Program-made: the position numbers and the translations under genes | In this document: positions 24,130 to 35,639 of the stretch, piece by piece | How positions within the stretch are numbered: the stretch's first letter is position 1 | Layout of the letters: each line of letters begins with the position of its first letter | The notes under the pieces: model-generated | Databases searched by the model: none | What the model was told of the DNA's origin: nothing | Seen by the model: only the letters and a program-made list of their open reading frames with translations | From: Sciurus carolinensis | Taxonomy: Eukaryota; Chordata; Mammalia; Rodentia; Sciuridae | Reading direction: 5' to 3' | Assembly (NCBI RefSeq): GCF_902686445.1 | Contig: NC_062214.1 | Location: 53,603,177 to 53,667,176, forward strand | DNA: 64,000 nt

Positions 24130-24690
24130 TCTACAAATGTGAAAATAAATGCAAGATTTGGGGAACTGACACTAACAGGCCCATTCTACAACTGGATAGC
24201 TATGTTCTTTGCTGGGGAATATGAAAATATTCTTAGAACCTATGTTATATCTGAAGAAAACACTGAAAATGCAGATGCAGAAGGCAATAATAAAGCAGTG
24301 CTAAAATATTAAATACCATACAATGAAGAAGTTCAGCATGACAAGAACTCTTCTGACAAAAAAGAAGGAAAGAGAAGAAAACATTGGTGGGGCAGAATGG
24401 CTACAAATAAAAGCTACTGATTTCTCCTATAGACCCAACATGATCTGTAGCTTTCCACATGAAAATGAAGTTGAAATTGTAACTCCAGTCTCAGATAAAC
24501 CCTTGGAGTTAGAAGAGCAAGAGAAGCAAATGAAGGACAGTTCAAATCTGATTTATGAACAGAAGAAACCACTGTACTTGGATACAGAGGAATGTGGTCC
24601 TCTTGCTGATATCCCTTCTTTTGAAATGGAAGGCTCTAAGTTTTTTATGGAAACTCAAGATGCTGCCTTAGAAATCACTCCTAGTTAAAT
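24130..24690 (+). pseudogene. Possible processed pseudogene of an unidentified gene
   Basis: Two adjoining plus-strand frames give protein-like sequence with ordinary composition. The first (about 24,140-24,302) reads VKINARFGEL...FYNWIAMFFAGEYENILRTY and ends at a stop. The second (24323-24688, 121 codons) includes FSYRPNMICSFPHENEVEIV and PLYLDTEECGPLADIPSFEM before its stop. The later frame is open for its full length, which is unusual in this AT-rich intron. There is no intron-like gap and no clear poly(A) or target-site duplication. I do not recognise the parent. It could also be an old transposon fragment or chance. Confidence 0.35.
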
Positions 24691-25089
24691 GATTTTCATA
24701 ATAACTAGTCATGAACTTTTTAAAAAAGACTACGCTACATAATCGACTGTGTAACTCTCAGTTCCATACACTTTACTATTTTTCCTGGCCATATATTTCC
24801 AGTTATGGCACAACTTAATACACCAGAATTATTAAGTACCAGACATGAATTAAAACTTTAAAACATGTAAAAGAAACAAAAAAAATCATGTGACATCTCA
24901 CTAAACTAAAAAAATTAAAATGAAAAATACAAACATACCAAAGTATAGTTGGGATATAAGAAATAAGTACAGTTCCTAGCTAACAACTTCTTTTTGTTAC
25001 AATATTTAGCCTTTTGTCCTGAAACAACTCTGGAGCAACTCCAGAAAAATCAAGGTGTAGAAGCACCTTTGTTATTCCTCACAAGCCCC

Positions 25090-25725
25090 TTTCAACCACA
25101 GTTGAGTTTATTAATGAGGTGATTTATAAAAATCCCTTGGATAATCATAGGTTGGTGAGCTAGCTGTCAGGGGAATCTACCAGGTGATTAGAGGGCTGAA
25201 ATTTTCAGGTACCCCTCCCAAAAGACAAGAAAGAAAAGAAGAAAGGGGCTGAAAGTTGAGCTGAAGATCAATGGCTAAGGATTTACTCAATCATGTTATG
25301 TAATGATGTCTCCATAAAAATCCAAAAAGATGGGTCAAGGAGCTTCTAAGTTGTTGAAAATGAACACACCATGTGTTAGGTGGGTGGCACACCTAACTCT
25401 CTTCAGGGTCAGAAGCTGCTGTGCTTGGGACCTTTCCAAACCTTGCCCTATATATTTTCTCCATCTGCCTGTTCTGTGTATTATTTAATATTTCCTTCAT
25501 AATCAACTACCAACTTAATAAGAAAATTGTTTTCCAAGATTCTGAGTCACTCTAGCAAATTATTGAACCCAAAAAAGAGGTAAATTATTGTTATATCATC
25601 TCAGTTCTAGCAGATTTCCAGGTTAGTGGTCAATGCTTTAATAAGTTGTCACAGCTAGATAAAAACTGGTGTCAAGCTCATCACAGAAAAGTCTATTTGT
25701 CCCACATTCTCATGCAGTAATCTCA
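25090..25725 (+). mobile_element. LTR relic, ERVL-like
   Basis: TCTCCATAAAAATCCAAAAAG, GAGCTTCTAAGTTG, TGCCCTATATATTTTCTCCATC, GTATTATTTAATATTTCC and CACTCTAGCAAATTATTGAACCC match the order of a common mammalian ERVL-class LTR with its poly(A) region. Solo, diverged; exact family not certain. Confidence 0.5.
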
Positions 25726-27219
25726 TAACTCAATACTCAGCAATGTGCCATTCACTCCAGAAGATCTCTGATTTGTAATGACTGGAAAACTTCTTTAGGT
25801 GCCCCACATGGTAGGCCACTTCAGCAGCATCGAACTGCACCATTCAGAGAGATGCCATTCACACCCTCCGCTGACCCCTACAACATCCATCTGCTCTCTG
25901 GGCCATAGCCAAACAGCTAGGAGGGACAAACACCCAGAGCAGCCCCAGGTCCTCCCCATCATGAGTACACTTGACCTTGCCCAGAAGAACCCTCCATCCT
26001 ATTTTAGTCTTGCTTTGTTTCTGTACAGAAATGACACAAACACAAAATTCTAAGGGATTTGTTCCACCCATAAAACACTTCCTCTAACAGTTACCTACTT
26101 CTCTCCTAGAGCCCTACCTTCACCAAGGGTCTTTTGCTGTTCTGCTAAATTGGGGAGAATTTCTTGGCAGAGCGTTGGCAAGGAACTGAATGGCTGAAAT
26201 GTCCAAAAGTCACTGACTGTGAGTACCTGAGGTGTTTAGTGTGTGCAAAACAGGATAAAGCTGGAGAGGCAGCAGGAGCCCAAGCAGACTGGGCCCCAGA
26301 GGACAAAGAGAGGAATGACTGTGACAAGGTGGAGTGACAGAGGGCTTTAAGCAGGGCTATGGCACAACCATGTCTGCAATGCTTACTCTGCTCCTTTTCT
26401 GAACCTTTGGCATTAGGTTCTGATTCACTGAAAACTACAGAAATGAGATCTGAAAACATACTATTCAGAAAAATAGATAAAGTAGAATAGAGCTTCCAGA
26501 AAATTTTCTCGTCAAAGAGAAAAAAAGAAATTATTTTAGCAAACTGGCTCTACAGCAGTAGAGAAAGCTAAGAATACTGAGGACAGGGGCAAAGCCTTCA
26601 CAGCCATCATTGAGAAGCTGGTGGCTCTACACTGACCTGATGGGGTAGAGCCAGGCCCATTATGGAGTGCCATGCTCAGAGGTCTGTCCAGGCCTGGATA
26701 TGGGAAAGGACCTTGCCCTGACTGGCAAGTGTCTGCACACAGAAAGCAGAGGTTCATAGGAGCCTTGACCTGAGACCACTTCCAGCAGGAAATGAAGACA
26801 GTAAGCAAACTACATCGTAGAAAAGCTAGCTCATAAACAACCCAACCTAAACCAAAACTGTGATGATCCAAGAGATTCACCGTGGGATCTCAAACTGTCC
26901 TACACTGTAGAAACATTCTTGGCCTCTCAAGACAAACAAGTTTTTGGCACTGAAAATTGTTTTTTGGTTTACAGGCCAGAAAAGCAATGCAACCCCTGTT
27001 TATTTTTCCATTATCAGTATATTCAGCAGTACTGAAAGAATTATAACAGTTTCCTTCTCCACTGACCCATTGGTGAGAAAATAATTCTGGATAATTCAAG
27101 AAAAGTCTATCATTCCTATGATGAATAACAGCTTAGAAATTATGTTTCCATGCATTATCTCAACCATATTTTCCATACAAGGAACTATATGCATTTACAC
27201 AGTTAAAAAAATACCAAAG

Positions 27220-27357
27220 CTGGGCTGGGGTTGTGACTCAGTGGTAGAATGCTTGCCTCACAAGTGTGAGGTACTGGATTCAATCCTCAGTGTCACATAA
27301 AAATAAATAAATAAAATAAAGGCATTGTGTCCATCTACAGCTAAAAAAATATTTTTT
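27220..27357 (+). mobile_element. ID SINE with long tail and target-site duplication
   Basis: GGGCTGGGGTTGTGACTCAG to TTCAATCCTCAG, then the AAATAAAGGCATTGTGTCC tail. Flanks AAAAAAATACCAAA and AAAAAAGTACCAAA form an imperfect duplication. Confidence 0.92.
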
Positions 27358-27554
27358 AAAAAAGTACCAAAACCAAAATTCAAACCTAAATCTTACGATT
27401 CCAATTCCCCTGCCCCCTGTGACAATATGATAGTAACAGTATGTTCAGATTCTGAACAGGCACTGTGACCCAGGGGCAAAGGAGACACATACAATTAGAA
27501 GTGAGCCTATCCTCCAGCGAGTAGATCATCTAAAAAGGGAGCACACATCTTACT

Positions 27555-27650
27555 CATATTCACATTGGCCAGCAAATGACTAGTACAGTTCCTGGCCCAC
27601 AGTAGGCACTAAAAAAATATGTGCTGAATGAATGAGGAAATATTTTATTA
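27555..27650 (+). mobile_element. MIR SINE 3' part
   Basis: CAGTTCCTGGCCCACAGTAGG and GTGCTGAATGAATGA are the 3' landmarks of MIR. Confidence 0.65.
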
Positions 27651-28464
27651 TTCAATAAGGAATTAGTGACCTCCTTATCACAAACATTTACCAAACTAGA
27701 GTTCTCTGTGTAGATGGAGAATCGAAGAAAGAATACCTATAATGGAGTTCAAGAAGTGAGACTAGAAGACCACTTGAATACTTTCTAACTTTCCGCCTCT
27801 GAAAACTAATCTCTAGAGGTCATAGAGCTCACTATCAATGATTGCCAGAGAGGTCTTCTGAGACTTCTGATAATCCTGCTGGACCACAGGGCCAAACTGA
27901 TGCCATACCTACCTTCCTTATCTCAAGGCAAAGTTCTACTATAGCTCACCTCCCTTGGTACTTTTGGCTTTTCAAGATCCTATTTCTTAACTTTAGAAAA
28001 ATTAAAAGACCTGGCTTAAAGGGTTAAGGGAGAAAAAGGAACCAAGACTCCCTGCTTTTATCTAAAATGTTAAGGCAGTAAAAGAGCTGGCCAAATATCC
28101 AGTGAATGATTATGTAAAGCTGTAGGTTTCACTGCATGCCAACTCCAACTCCATACACTCAGGCTGCAAACTAAAAGGAAAAACAAATATGTGTAATAGT
28201 CTTTAAAATAAAAACAGAGCCATTTTGCAATAATGAAGAAATTCCCTATGGTATCCAAGTTTGGAAATTCCAGGTGTTCAATTTCTTTATCGCCTCTGAT
28301 ACAGCAAAACCAATGGACAAGAGTTCACCTCCCAAAACTGAACTAGGAGAGCAATGCAGTTTGGCACCTGGGCATCTCATGAAATGACCAGAGAAAATAA
28401 CTAACTCTAATCTACTTCTCACAAATATAAACAGTACCAGGGAAATAAGCAGCAAGTGCTAGCT

Positions 28465-28560
28465 TGGGATTCTTGTCTTGGTTTTGCCAATACTTGCAGT
28501 GTGATCTTAGACATGTTTCCAAATGCCTTAGGTTTTCAAGTCCCTACCCCACAAAACAAG
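28465..28560 (+). mobile_element. MIR SINE fragment
   Basis: TTGCAGTGTGATCTTAGACA resembles the MIR core; weak after that. Confidence 0.45.
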
Positions 28561-28983
28561 GAAGTTGGATATGGTAAAGTCAAAGGTCATATTAAGGAAT
28601 AAAACTGTTGAGAAAATGAAAGATTTTAATAAGAAAATGTAACTTATCTGAGCCAGAATTATAAATAAATTTTAATAAAATATAATCCATTTTCTTTGCA
28701 GTGTCCCAAAATGTTGTAAAACCTGACCTAACAGAATTGCTTTCTAAATCAAAGATTTAAAAATAAATTCAACTTCTAAGAATAAATTCAAGAAAATGAT
28801 CACACATGTGCATACTTTTGTAGGAAGATATACATGACAGCGTTAGCATCATATAAATTGTTTTAAAGAAATTTTAATGATCTTGAAAACAGCTAGCTAC
28901 AATTTATTATTAAATTTAAAAATCAAGATACAAAATAATATGAAAAAATCAGTTTAAAATTCATAATTAAAAATTTAAGTTTA

Positions 28984-29073
28984 GGTACAGTGGTATAACT
29001 CAGTGGTATAGTGCTGGCCTAGCATGCCTGAGGCCCTGAGTTTAATCTCAAGAACAGAAAAAAAAAAAAAAAA
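28984..29073 (+). mobile_element. ID SINE, diverged
   Basis: ACAGTGGTATAACTCAGTGG to GAGGCCCTGAGTTTAATC plus an A tract. Confidence 0.8.
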
Positions 29074-29097
29074 TTTAATTTTAAATTCCTATACATG

Positions 29098-29377
29098 TGT
29101 CAGGTGTGATGGCACACACCTGTAATCCCAACAAATCAGGAGGCTGAGGCAGAAGAACCACAAGTTCAAAGCCAGTCTCAGTAACTCAGCAAGGCTCTAG
29201 GTAACTTAGCAAGACCCTGTCTCAAAATAAAGAATAAGAAGGGCTAGGAAGTTGCTCAGTGGTTAAACCCCCCTGGGTTCAATCACTGGTACCAAAAATA
29301 AAAGTAAAAATAAAAAGGGCTGGGGAGATAGTTCAGTGTTAAACCCCCTGGGTTCAATCCCCCATATTAAAAAAAAA
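29098..29377 (+). mobile_element. Trimeric SINE: B1 + ID + ID
   Basis: The B1 half (GTGTGATGGCACACACCTG to CCCTGTCTC) and ID half (GGGCTAGGAAGTTGCTCAG) of a MEN element are followed by a second ID-like unit (GGGCTGGGGAGATAGTTCAG to TTCAATCCCCCAT). Both linkers are AATAAAAA-type. A duplication of the right monomer is the simplest explanation. Confidence 0.8.
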
Positions 29378-29564
29378 TCTATACATGCTCAGGAAAAAAG
29401 AATGCAAGGGGTTATCAACAATATACATATTAATATAATAAAATATTAGTAAGGGTTTACTGCTAGAATGTGAAACTGTAGATAACTTTGCATTCATTCA
29501 TTAATGTAGAAAACTGCATATCTGTATCTAAAGTCATTACAAACTGAATTCAACAATATTGGGG

Positions 29565-29760
29565 GGGGTACCAGGGATTGAATTTGGGGCACTCGGCAAC
29601 TGAGCCACATGTCCAGTCCTATTTTGTATTTTATTTTATTTAGAGACAGGGTCTCACTGAGTTGCTTAGTGCCTTGCTTTTGGTTAGGCTGGCTTTGAAC
29701 TTGAGATCCTCTTGCCTTAGCCTGCTGGAATTACAGGCAAGTGCCACTGTGCCTAGCTCA
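29565..29760 (-). mobile_element. Dimeric B1-ID SINE (MEN type), minus strand
   Basis: GGTACCAGGGATTGAATTTG, then GAGACAGGGTCTCACTGAG and TTACAGGCAAGTGCCACTG, the reverse complement of a full dimer. Confidence 0.9.
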
Positions 29761-29976
29761 ACAGTACATTTCAAAAATTTTAAAGTATTAACTGTGACAA
29801 GTAAAGGGGGTTTATTTCAGAAATGCACACATTTTTAGCACCAAAAGATCAATTTATACTCCATGTCACAGCAATAATTACCAAAAAAGCATGTGATTAT
29901 CTCATTAATAAGCAAAAAAAGGCACCCCATTAGACTTGACACTTGACTTCAAAATTGCTCATAGAAAAGAGGGTCC

Positions 29977-30130
29977 ACACTGGGCACAATGGCCAATGCC
30001 TGCAATCCCAGCTACTTGAGAGGCTGAGGTAATAAGATCACTTTGAGCCCACAAGTTCAAGGCCAGCCTGGGCAACAAAACAAAACCCCAACTCAAAAGT
30101 AAGAAATTAAGGAAGGAAGAAAGGAAACAG
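29977..30130 (+). mobile_element. B1-like SINE, monomeric
   Basis: GGGCACAATGGCCAATGCCTG, CAATCCCAGCTACTTGAG and CCAGCCTGGGCAACAAAACA are B1 landmarks. No ID half follows; it ends in an A/G-rich tail. Confidence 0.8.
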
Positions 30131-30330
30131 GGTCCATAAAACACATCATATCATCTGTATTTAAATCATATGATATACAGTATCATATACTTAAGATGAA
30201 GAACTGAACACAATATCATTGAGACAAAACATGATGATTATAATAATAATAATAACTCCATTATTTAACAATCTTCTCAAAATCTAAAGTAATAAAGTAA
30301 GAAAACAGAGATTTACAAGTATTCCTTCAA

Positions 30331-30527
30331 GCCAGGCACGGTGGAGTATACCTATAATCCCAGCAAATCATGAGGCCTAGGCAGGAGGATCACAAGTTTG
30401 AGGCCAGCCTCAGCAACTAAGCAAAATCCTGTCTCAAAATAAAAAATAAAAAGGGATTGGGATGTGGCTCAGTGGTAAAGCACCCCAGGATTCAATCCCT
30501 GGTACCAAAAAATAAAAAATAAAAAAA
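30331..30527 (+). mobile_element. Dimeric B1-ID SINE (MEN type) with target-site duplication
   Basis: GCCAGGCACGGTGGAGTATAC to CCTGTCTC, linker, then GGGATTGGGATGTGGCTCAG to TTCAATCCCTGGTACC. Flanked by TATTCCTTCA at 30320-30329 and 30528-30537. Confidence 0.92.
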
Positions 30528-30539
30528 TATTCCTTCAGA

Positions 30540-30824
30540 TGGTAAAATGAAACTGTACAAACTATCCTTAGTACATATATGAATATGCACAGTGAATTTC
30601 ACCTTTATGTGTATTAATTAGTATACTAATTTTTTAAAACTATAAATAAAGACCAGTAAAGCAAAGGGAAAGGAACAGGGGGAGGGAAGTGGGAAGAGAA
30701 AAGGGAAGTACTGGGGACTGAACTGGAGTAAATATATTACATGCTTGTATAATGGTCAAAATGAACCCAATATTATGTATAACTACAATATGCTAATAAA
30801 AAGACAAAAAAGAATTTTAAAAAG
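30540..30824 (+). mobile_element. L1 3'-end-like insertion adjoining the MEN element
   Basis: A purine-rich tract (GGGGGAGGGAAGTGGGAAGAG) is followed by GAACCCAATATTATGTATAA and a TAATAAAAAG end, like the 3' end of sciurid L1-type retroelements. TATTCCTTCAGA occurs on both sides (30528-30539 and 30825-30836). Confidence 0.55.
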
Positions 30825-31144
30825 TATTCCTTCAGAAAGACCCAAAACTATCAGTCAGGTAATAACATAAACATTGATCCTAATAATCCTAAATACTATA
30901 CACTTACACTATGTATGCATTTCACAAAAAATGAAGACAATCTGCTGAAAAATTGTAAGAATGTTTAGAAAATAGCTTTTTCAACACTATCAATATATTT
31001 TATCTAACTAACAAGACAAAAGAGTTAATGAAAAACTATTCTGACCACATAAAAGCATCCTAAAAAGATATCGGTCATATGAAAGTATATAAAATAAGAT
31101 AAATGAATAATAAATGTCACATCACTGGACAGGAAAATAAACAC

Positions 31145-31548
31145 TATTGGTTTGGCTATGGTGAGGGTGTATCCCCTGAGGGTTCATGTATTGGTAGCTT
31201 GATCCTCAATGTGGTAACATTGGGAAGTGGTAGAATCTTTGGGAGGCAATTTGGTCATGGGTTCACTACCCTCACTGTAACTTCTGTGGGATCCTGTTAG
31301 TTCCTGGCTTCCTCTCTTACCATGTGATCTCTCCCTCTAACATGTACTCCTACCATGATGCCATCAGCCATGATGTGATACAGTCAAGGAGGCCCTCAGC
31401 AGAAGCTGAATCAAGGGAGCCACTTAATCTCAAACTTTCAAGACTTTCCAAACCAGTTAGCTAAATAAACCTCTTTTCTTTATAAAATACTCAGTCTCAG
31501 ATATTCTGTTACAGCAATGGAAAATGAACTACTACAACTACCACAACT
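31145..31548 (+). mobile_element. MaLR-type solo LTR (MST/MLT1-like)
   Basis: GGTTTGGCTATGGTGAGG, AACATTGGGAAGTGGTAG, GGTCATGGGTTCACTACCC, ACCATGATGCCATCAGCC and AAATAAACCTCTTTTCTTTA then CAGTCTCAGATATTCTGTTA follow the order of a MaLR LTR including its poly(A) signal. No internal retroviral sequence is attached. Confidence 0.8.
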
Positions 31549-31659
31549 TTAAAGTTATTCATTCTTCCCAAATGACAGTGGGTTTGACTTTAATACGATC
31601 AAAAATCTTCCCCCATCACCAACAAATCTGCAGGTAAAATAAAACTATTATAAAATTGG

Positions 31660-31750
31660 TAGGGGGTAAGCACAGTAGTGGAACACATGCTTGGCATACA
31701 TGCACTAGACCCTGGGTTTAATCTCTAGCACCAAATAATTAAATAAAATT
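31660..31750 (+). mobile_element. Degenerate ID SINE
   Basis: CACTAGACCCTGGGTTTAATC and CTAGCACC keep the ID B-box region; the rest is diverged. Confidence 0.5.
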
Positions 31751-33054
31751 GGCATGGAAAAAGTATAAACAAGAATTGAGTTAATAATAAAATTTAAATG
31801 GGGTATAAGTAAAGGGATTAACCTTATCAGACACTATTAAAGCATGATATAAAGTCATAAAAATGAAATCACTTCAGTAAGAATATAGGAATAGATAACC
31901 CAAAGAAGTGATAAATATAAAAGTACAAACCTGTTGGAGAAAAAAAGGAACAGTTCACATAAAAGGGGCTAGAATAACTAGTTATTTCAAAGAGCTAAGA
32001 TCCTTCCCTCACATCATAGGCTCAAATTTCAAATAAAAACTATATGAACAAATTAAATAAATAAAACAAAAACTGTAAAACATATAACCCAACACTTAAC
32101 TATTATGTATCTTGATAGACAAGCCTTAAGTTTAAAAGCCAAGGAAGACAAACCCAAAGTTCATGTAAGAGAAAAAATGACACATTACAAAAATCAAACA
32201 TATTAAAATAAGCAACTGAACTATTAACCTAAATTGAAATATAAATACATATTTCAGGGGGGTCTTACTATATACATTTTCCAGATCCAGCCATTAAAAT
32301 GGCCCCCCAAGTAATAACACTTCTAGTGTAATAAGTACCCCTTGCACCTATGTATAGTTTTCAACACCATTTTCCACTGTAAGGAACCAGAAAATCTTGG
32401 AGAAAAGTTCATTCCTGGTCTAGGACAAGGAAAATACAAATTGAGACGAGGACAACTGATGCTTATGCTTTCAAAGATTAATAGGATTATGTCAAAAAAA
32501 AAAAAAGAAAAAAACCAGAAGTCAACTTGAAGGAGCTCTGACTAGCCAAAGGTACTTTAATACAATTTCAGTCTTAAGAAAAAAAGGAAGATTATAATAG
32601 ATCTAAATACATCCAACCAATATAAATTCATGTCCACAATTAAATAAAAAAGAAAAGTGAAATTCAGAAAAAAAATAATACTCTACCATTTGAGGCAACA
32701 ACCCCTTACTATTAAAATTGTTAATTAAAGCAAAAAAAAATTATTAATCTTGCCTTTCCAATAGGGGTAGTTTACTGTCATCAAACCACCCAACTGATGA
32801 GGGAAACTTCTACTGTACAAAAGAACATCAACTATTAAATGTAGAAAATAACAGGATGAGGAAATATTACTTGTTAACTCTAATCAAAATTGTTGTTTTA
32901 GATAAGGATTACCAATTGGTTCTTTAAAAAAAAAAAAAAAGAAAAGAAAAGAAAAAGAAAGAAAGTAAGCCATGGGTGAACAGTCTATGGTGAATTGAAT
33001 CTTTGTATAGTGACAAATGCCACATAGATCACTTTCAGGTCAAATGAAGGGAAC

Positions 33055-33440
33055 TATATTAGTCAACTTTCTCTCAATTTAACACAATCCTTGAGCTAAA
33101 CTACTTATAAGGAGGAAAAGTTTATTTTCTCTCCCAGTTTGATAAGTTTTAATCCATGATCTGTTGGCACCTTTGCTTTTGAGCTGGAGAAGAGGCAGTA
33201 TGGCAATGGAGTAGCATGGCAATGGAGGAGGAAATTGCTCACCTCATAGCAGCCAGGAGGCAAAGAGAAAGCAAAAGCAGGGGTCAGGGTTCCAATTTCT
33301 CCAAGGGCATGCCCCCAATGACCTAATTTCTTTCCATTAGTCCCCAACTCCTAAAGGATCCATCACATCCAATAGCACCACAGATTGGTGACAAGCCTTT
33401 AACACCTGGGCCTTTCAGGAATACTCACCTAACCATAGAG
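33055..33440 (-). mobile_element. MaLR-type LTR, antisense
   Basis: TATATTAGTCAACTTTCTC at the start, AGGAGGAAAAGTTTATTTTC, CAATGACCTAATTTCTTTCC and CAGCCAGGAGGCAAAGAGA run in the reverse-complement order of THE1/MST-like LTRs. Confidence 0.6.
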
Positions 33441-33841
33441 GTACTTAACCCAACAACAGAGGGGTCAGACTATCATCTTCCTCACCTCCTCAATCTGAAC
33501 ATTTGTTACTGGTGGCTTGATCAGATACTGTGTGTCTTCTGATGTTATTCATGAATGACCAAAGATATAGTCTAACCAAAATATTTAACTTGAATATTTA
33601 ACTGGATGAGGAAATTTAAATACATTTTCCAGTTTACAATAAATATGGCAAGTAGAAGGTTAAATGACAGCTCAAAGAAGCAAGCTGTGATCCAATTGGC
33701 CAGGCCTCTTTAAAAAGGATATGTATAAAAAAAATAGAAGGATCATAAGCAAATGAAATGCAAGACATTTCTGAAATCATAGGGAATACTGATATGGTAT
33801 GATATGAATATTAGGTAAATGTTTTATAAATTCCTGAAATG

Positions 33842-34037
33842 GAGCTAGTCATGGTGGTGCATGTCTATTATCCAGATAGTCTGGAGGCTGAGGCAGGAGG
33901 ATTATGTATTCGAGGCTAGCCTCATCAATTTAGTGAGACCCTGTCTCAAAGTAAAAATTAAAAAGGACTGGGAATGTAACTCAGTGATTGAGCACCCCTG
34001 GGTTCAATGTCCAGTACAAAAAAATTATTATTATTAG
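33842..34037 (+). mobile_element. Dimeric B1-ID SINE (MEN type)
   Basis: CTAGTCATGGTGGTGCATG to ACCCTGTCTC, linker, GGACTGGGAATGTAACTCAG to GGGTTCAATG. Ends in a TTA repeat. Confidence 0.9.
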
Positions 34038-34241
34038 TGAAATGGAAAAGTATAATTAGCTGAAACATTGCAAAATAGTATATACTTACGGCAGATCCTC
34101 AAAAAATTAAAATCAGCAATTCTATTTCTGGATATATTTCCAAAAGAACTAAGGGAATTCATGTTCCCAGCAGCACTGTTCACAATAGTCAAAAGGTGGA
34201 AGCAATCCAAGTGTCCATCAGTGGATGAAAAAACAAGGTGG

Positions 34242-34370
34242 TGGGCTGGGGCTGTAGCTCAGTTGTAGAGCACTTGCCTAGCACGTGTGAGGCACTAGAT
34301 TTGATCCCCAGCACCACACAAAAATAAATAAAGGTACTGTGTCCATCTACAACTAAAAATATTTAAAAAA
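34242..34370 (+). mobile_element. ID SINE nested in the ancient L1
   Basis: GGGCTGGGGCTGTAGCTCAG to GATTTGATCCCCAGCACC plus the TACTGTGTCCATCTACAAC tail. Confidence 0.92.
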
Positions 34371-34430
34371 AACAATATGGTACATACATACAGTGGAACA
34401 TTATTTAGTCTTCAAAGGAACTGATGATAG

Positions 34431-34562
34431 CGCTGGGGCTGTAGCTCAATGTCAGAGTACCTGCCTACCATGTGTGAGGCACTGGGTTCAATCCTTAGCA
34501 CAGCACAAAAATAAACAAAATAATGGCATTCTGTCCATCTACAACTACAAAAAAATTTTTTA
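34431..34562 (+). mobile_element. Second ID SINE nested in the ancient L1
   Basis: CGCTGGGGCTGTAGCTCAA to GTTCAATCCTTAGCAC plus tail. Flanked by AAAGGAACTGATGATA and AAAGAAACTGATGATA, an imperfect target-site duplication. Confidence 0.92.
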
Positions 34563-34969
34563 AAAGAAACTGATGATAAAAACGGTATAATCACAAAATT
34601 AAACATTAAAATAAGCAACTGGACTATTAAAAATCTGACACACAACCCTTGACACCATTATGCTAAGTAAAATAAGCGAGTCACAAAAGAACAAAAGCTG
34701 TAAGATTCCACTTACAGGAGGTACTTGGAATACTTCACAGAGACAAAAAAAGTTCACAGAGACAAAAAGTAGAATGGAGGTTGCCAGGGGCAGGAAAGGG
34801 AGGATTAGGAGTTATTATTTAATGGGTATACAATTTTAGTTTTTACAAGATGAAAGAGTTCCAAAGATGGACAGTGGCGATGCTTGCATAAAAATGTGAA
34901 TATACTTAAGGTATACTGAACTGTATACCTAAAAAATAGTTATTTTACCACAATTTTTTCGAAGTAGAG

Positions 34970-35170
34970 GTGTGGAGGTGTGGCTCAGGGGCAAAGCATT
35001 TGCCGAGCATGCACAAGATCCTTATTTCAATCCCCAGAATGGCAAAAAATTAATAAATAACATCCAAGCCTATAATTCCAGCTACTCGGGAGGCTGAGGT
35101 AACTGGATCATAAGTTTGAGGACAGCATGGGCAACTTAGCAAGACCATGTCTCAAAAAAAGAGAAAAAAA
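34970..35170 (+). mobile_element. ID followed by B1: reversed monomer order
   Basis: An ID unit (GGAGGTGTGGCTCAGGGGC to TTTCAATCCCCAGAATGGC) comes first. A B1 unit (TATAATTCCAGCTACTCGGG to ACCATGTCTC) follows after an AATTAATAAATAA linker. This is the opposite of the usual MEN order. It may be two independent insertions. Confidence 0.75.
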
Positions 35171-35346
35171 GGTATGTTAGAAATCAAATGAAAAAAGCAA
35201 AAGGAGGAAGATTCAGTTACATAAAAATACAAAATGAGTACAATTTAGAAAACATATTCATCAAAAGGGAAAAGAATCCTGAGGAAAAAAGATTTGCTTA
35301 ATAAGAATGAGATTCATCTGTTTCACAAACTTGATAGAGGTTTGGA

Positions 35347-35630
35347 TTACACAAATATATACATATATGTATATATATATATAAATATATATATATATCC
35401 ATATATATGTGCATTTGTCAAAACTCAGCAAATAAATATTAAATATTTGTGCATTTCATTGTATATAAATTTTATCTCAAAACTAACATCTGCAATTACA
35501 CAAATTACACAAATATATACATATATACATATATATGTGCATTTGTCAAAACTCAGCAAATAAATATTAAATATTTGTGCATTTCATTGTATATAAATTT
35601 TATCTCAAAACTAACATCTGCAATTTCTAA
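35347..35630 (+). repeat. Tandem duplication, units of about 158 and 126 bases
   Basis: Units start at 35347 and 35505 with TTACACAAATATATACATAT. They differ mainly in the length of a TA tract; the stretch from GTGCATTTGTCAAAACTCAG onward (35409-35498 and 35537-35626) is identical as far as I can read. The unit itself looks like an old L1 3' end. Confidence 0.9.
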
Positions 35631-35639
35631 AGAAAAGTG

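Larger units (their letters stand above)
34070..34960 (+). mobile_element. Ancient L1 3' end carrying two nested ID SINEs
   Basis: Before, between and after the two SINEs the order is L1-like: AGCAGCACTGTTCACAATAG, AAGTGTCCATCAGTGGATG, TACAGTGGAACATTATTTAG, TGCTAAGTAAAATAAG, GTTGCCAGGGGCAGGAAAGG and TGTATACCTAAAAAATAGTT. Typical old L1M 3' region. Confidence 0.8.
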
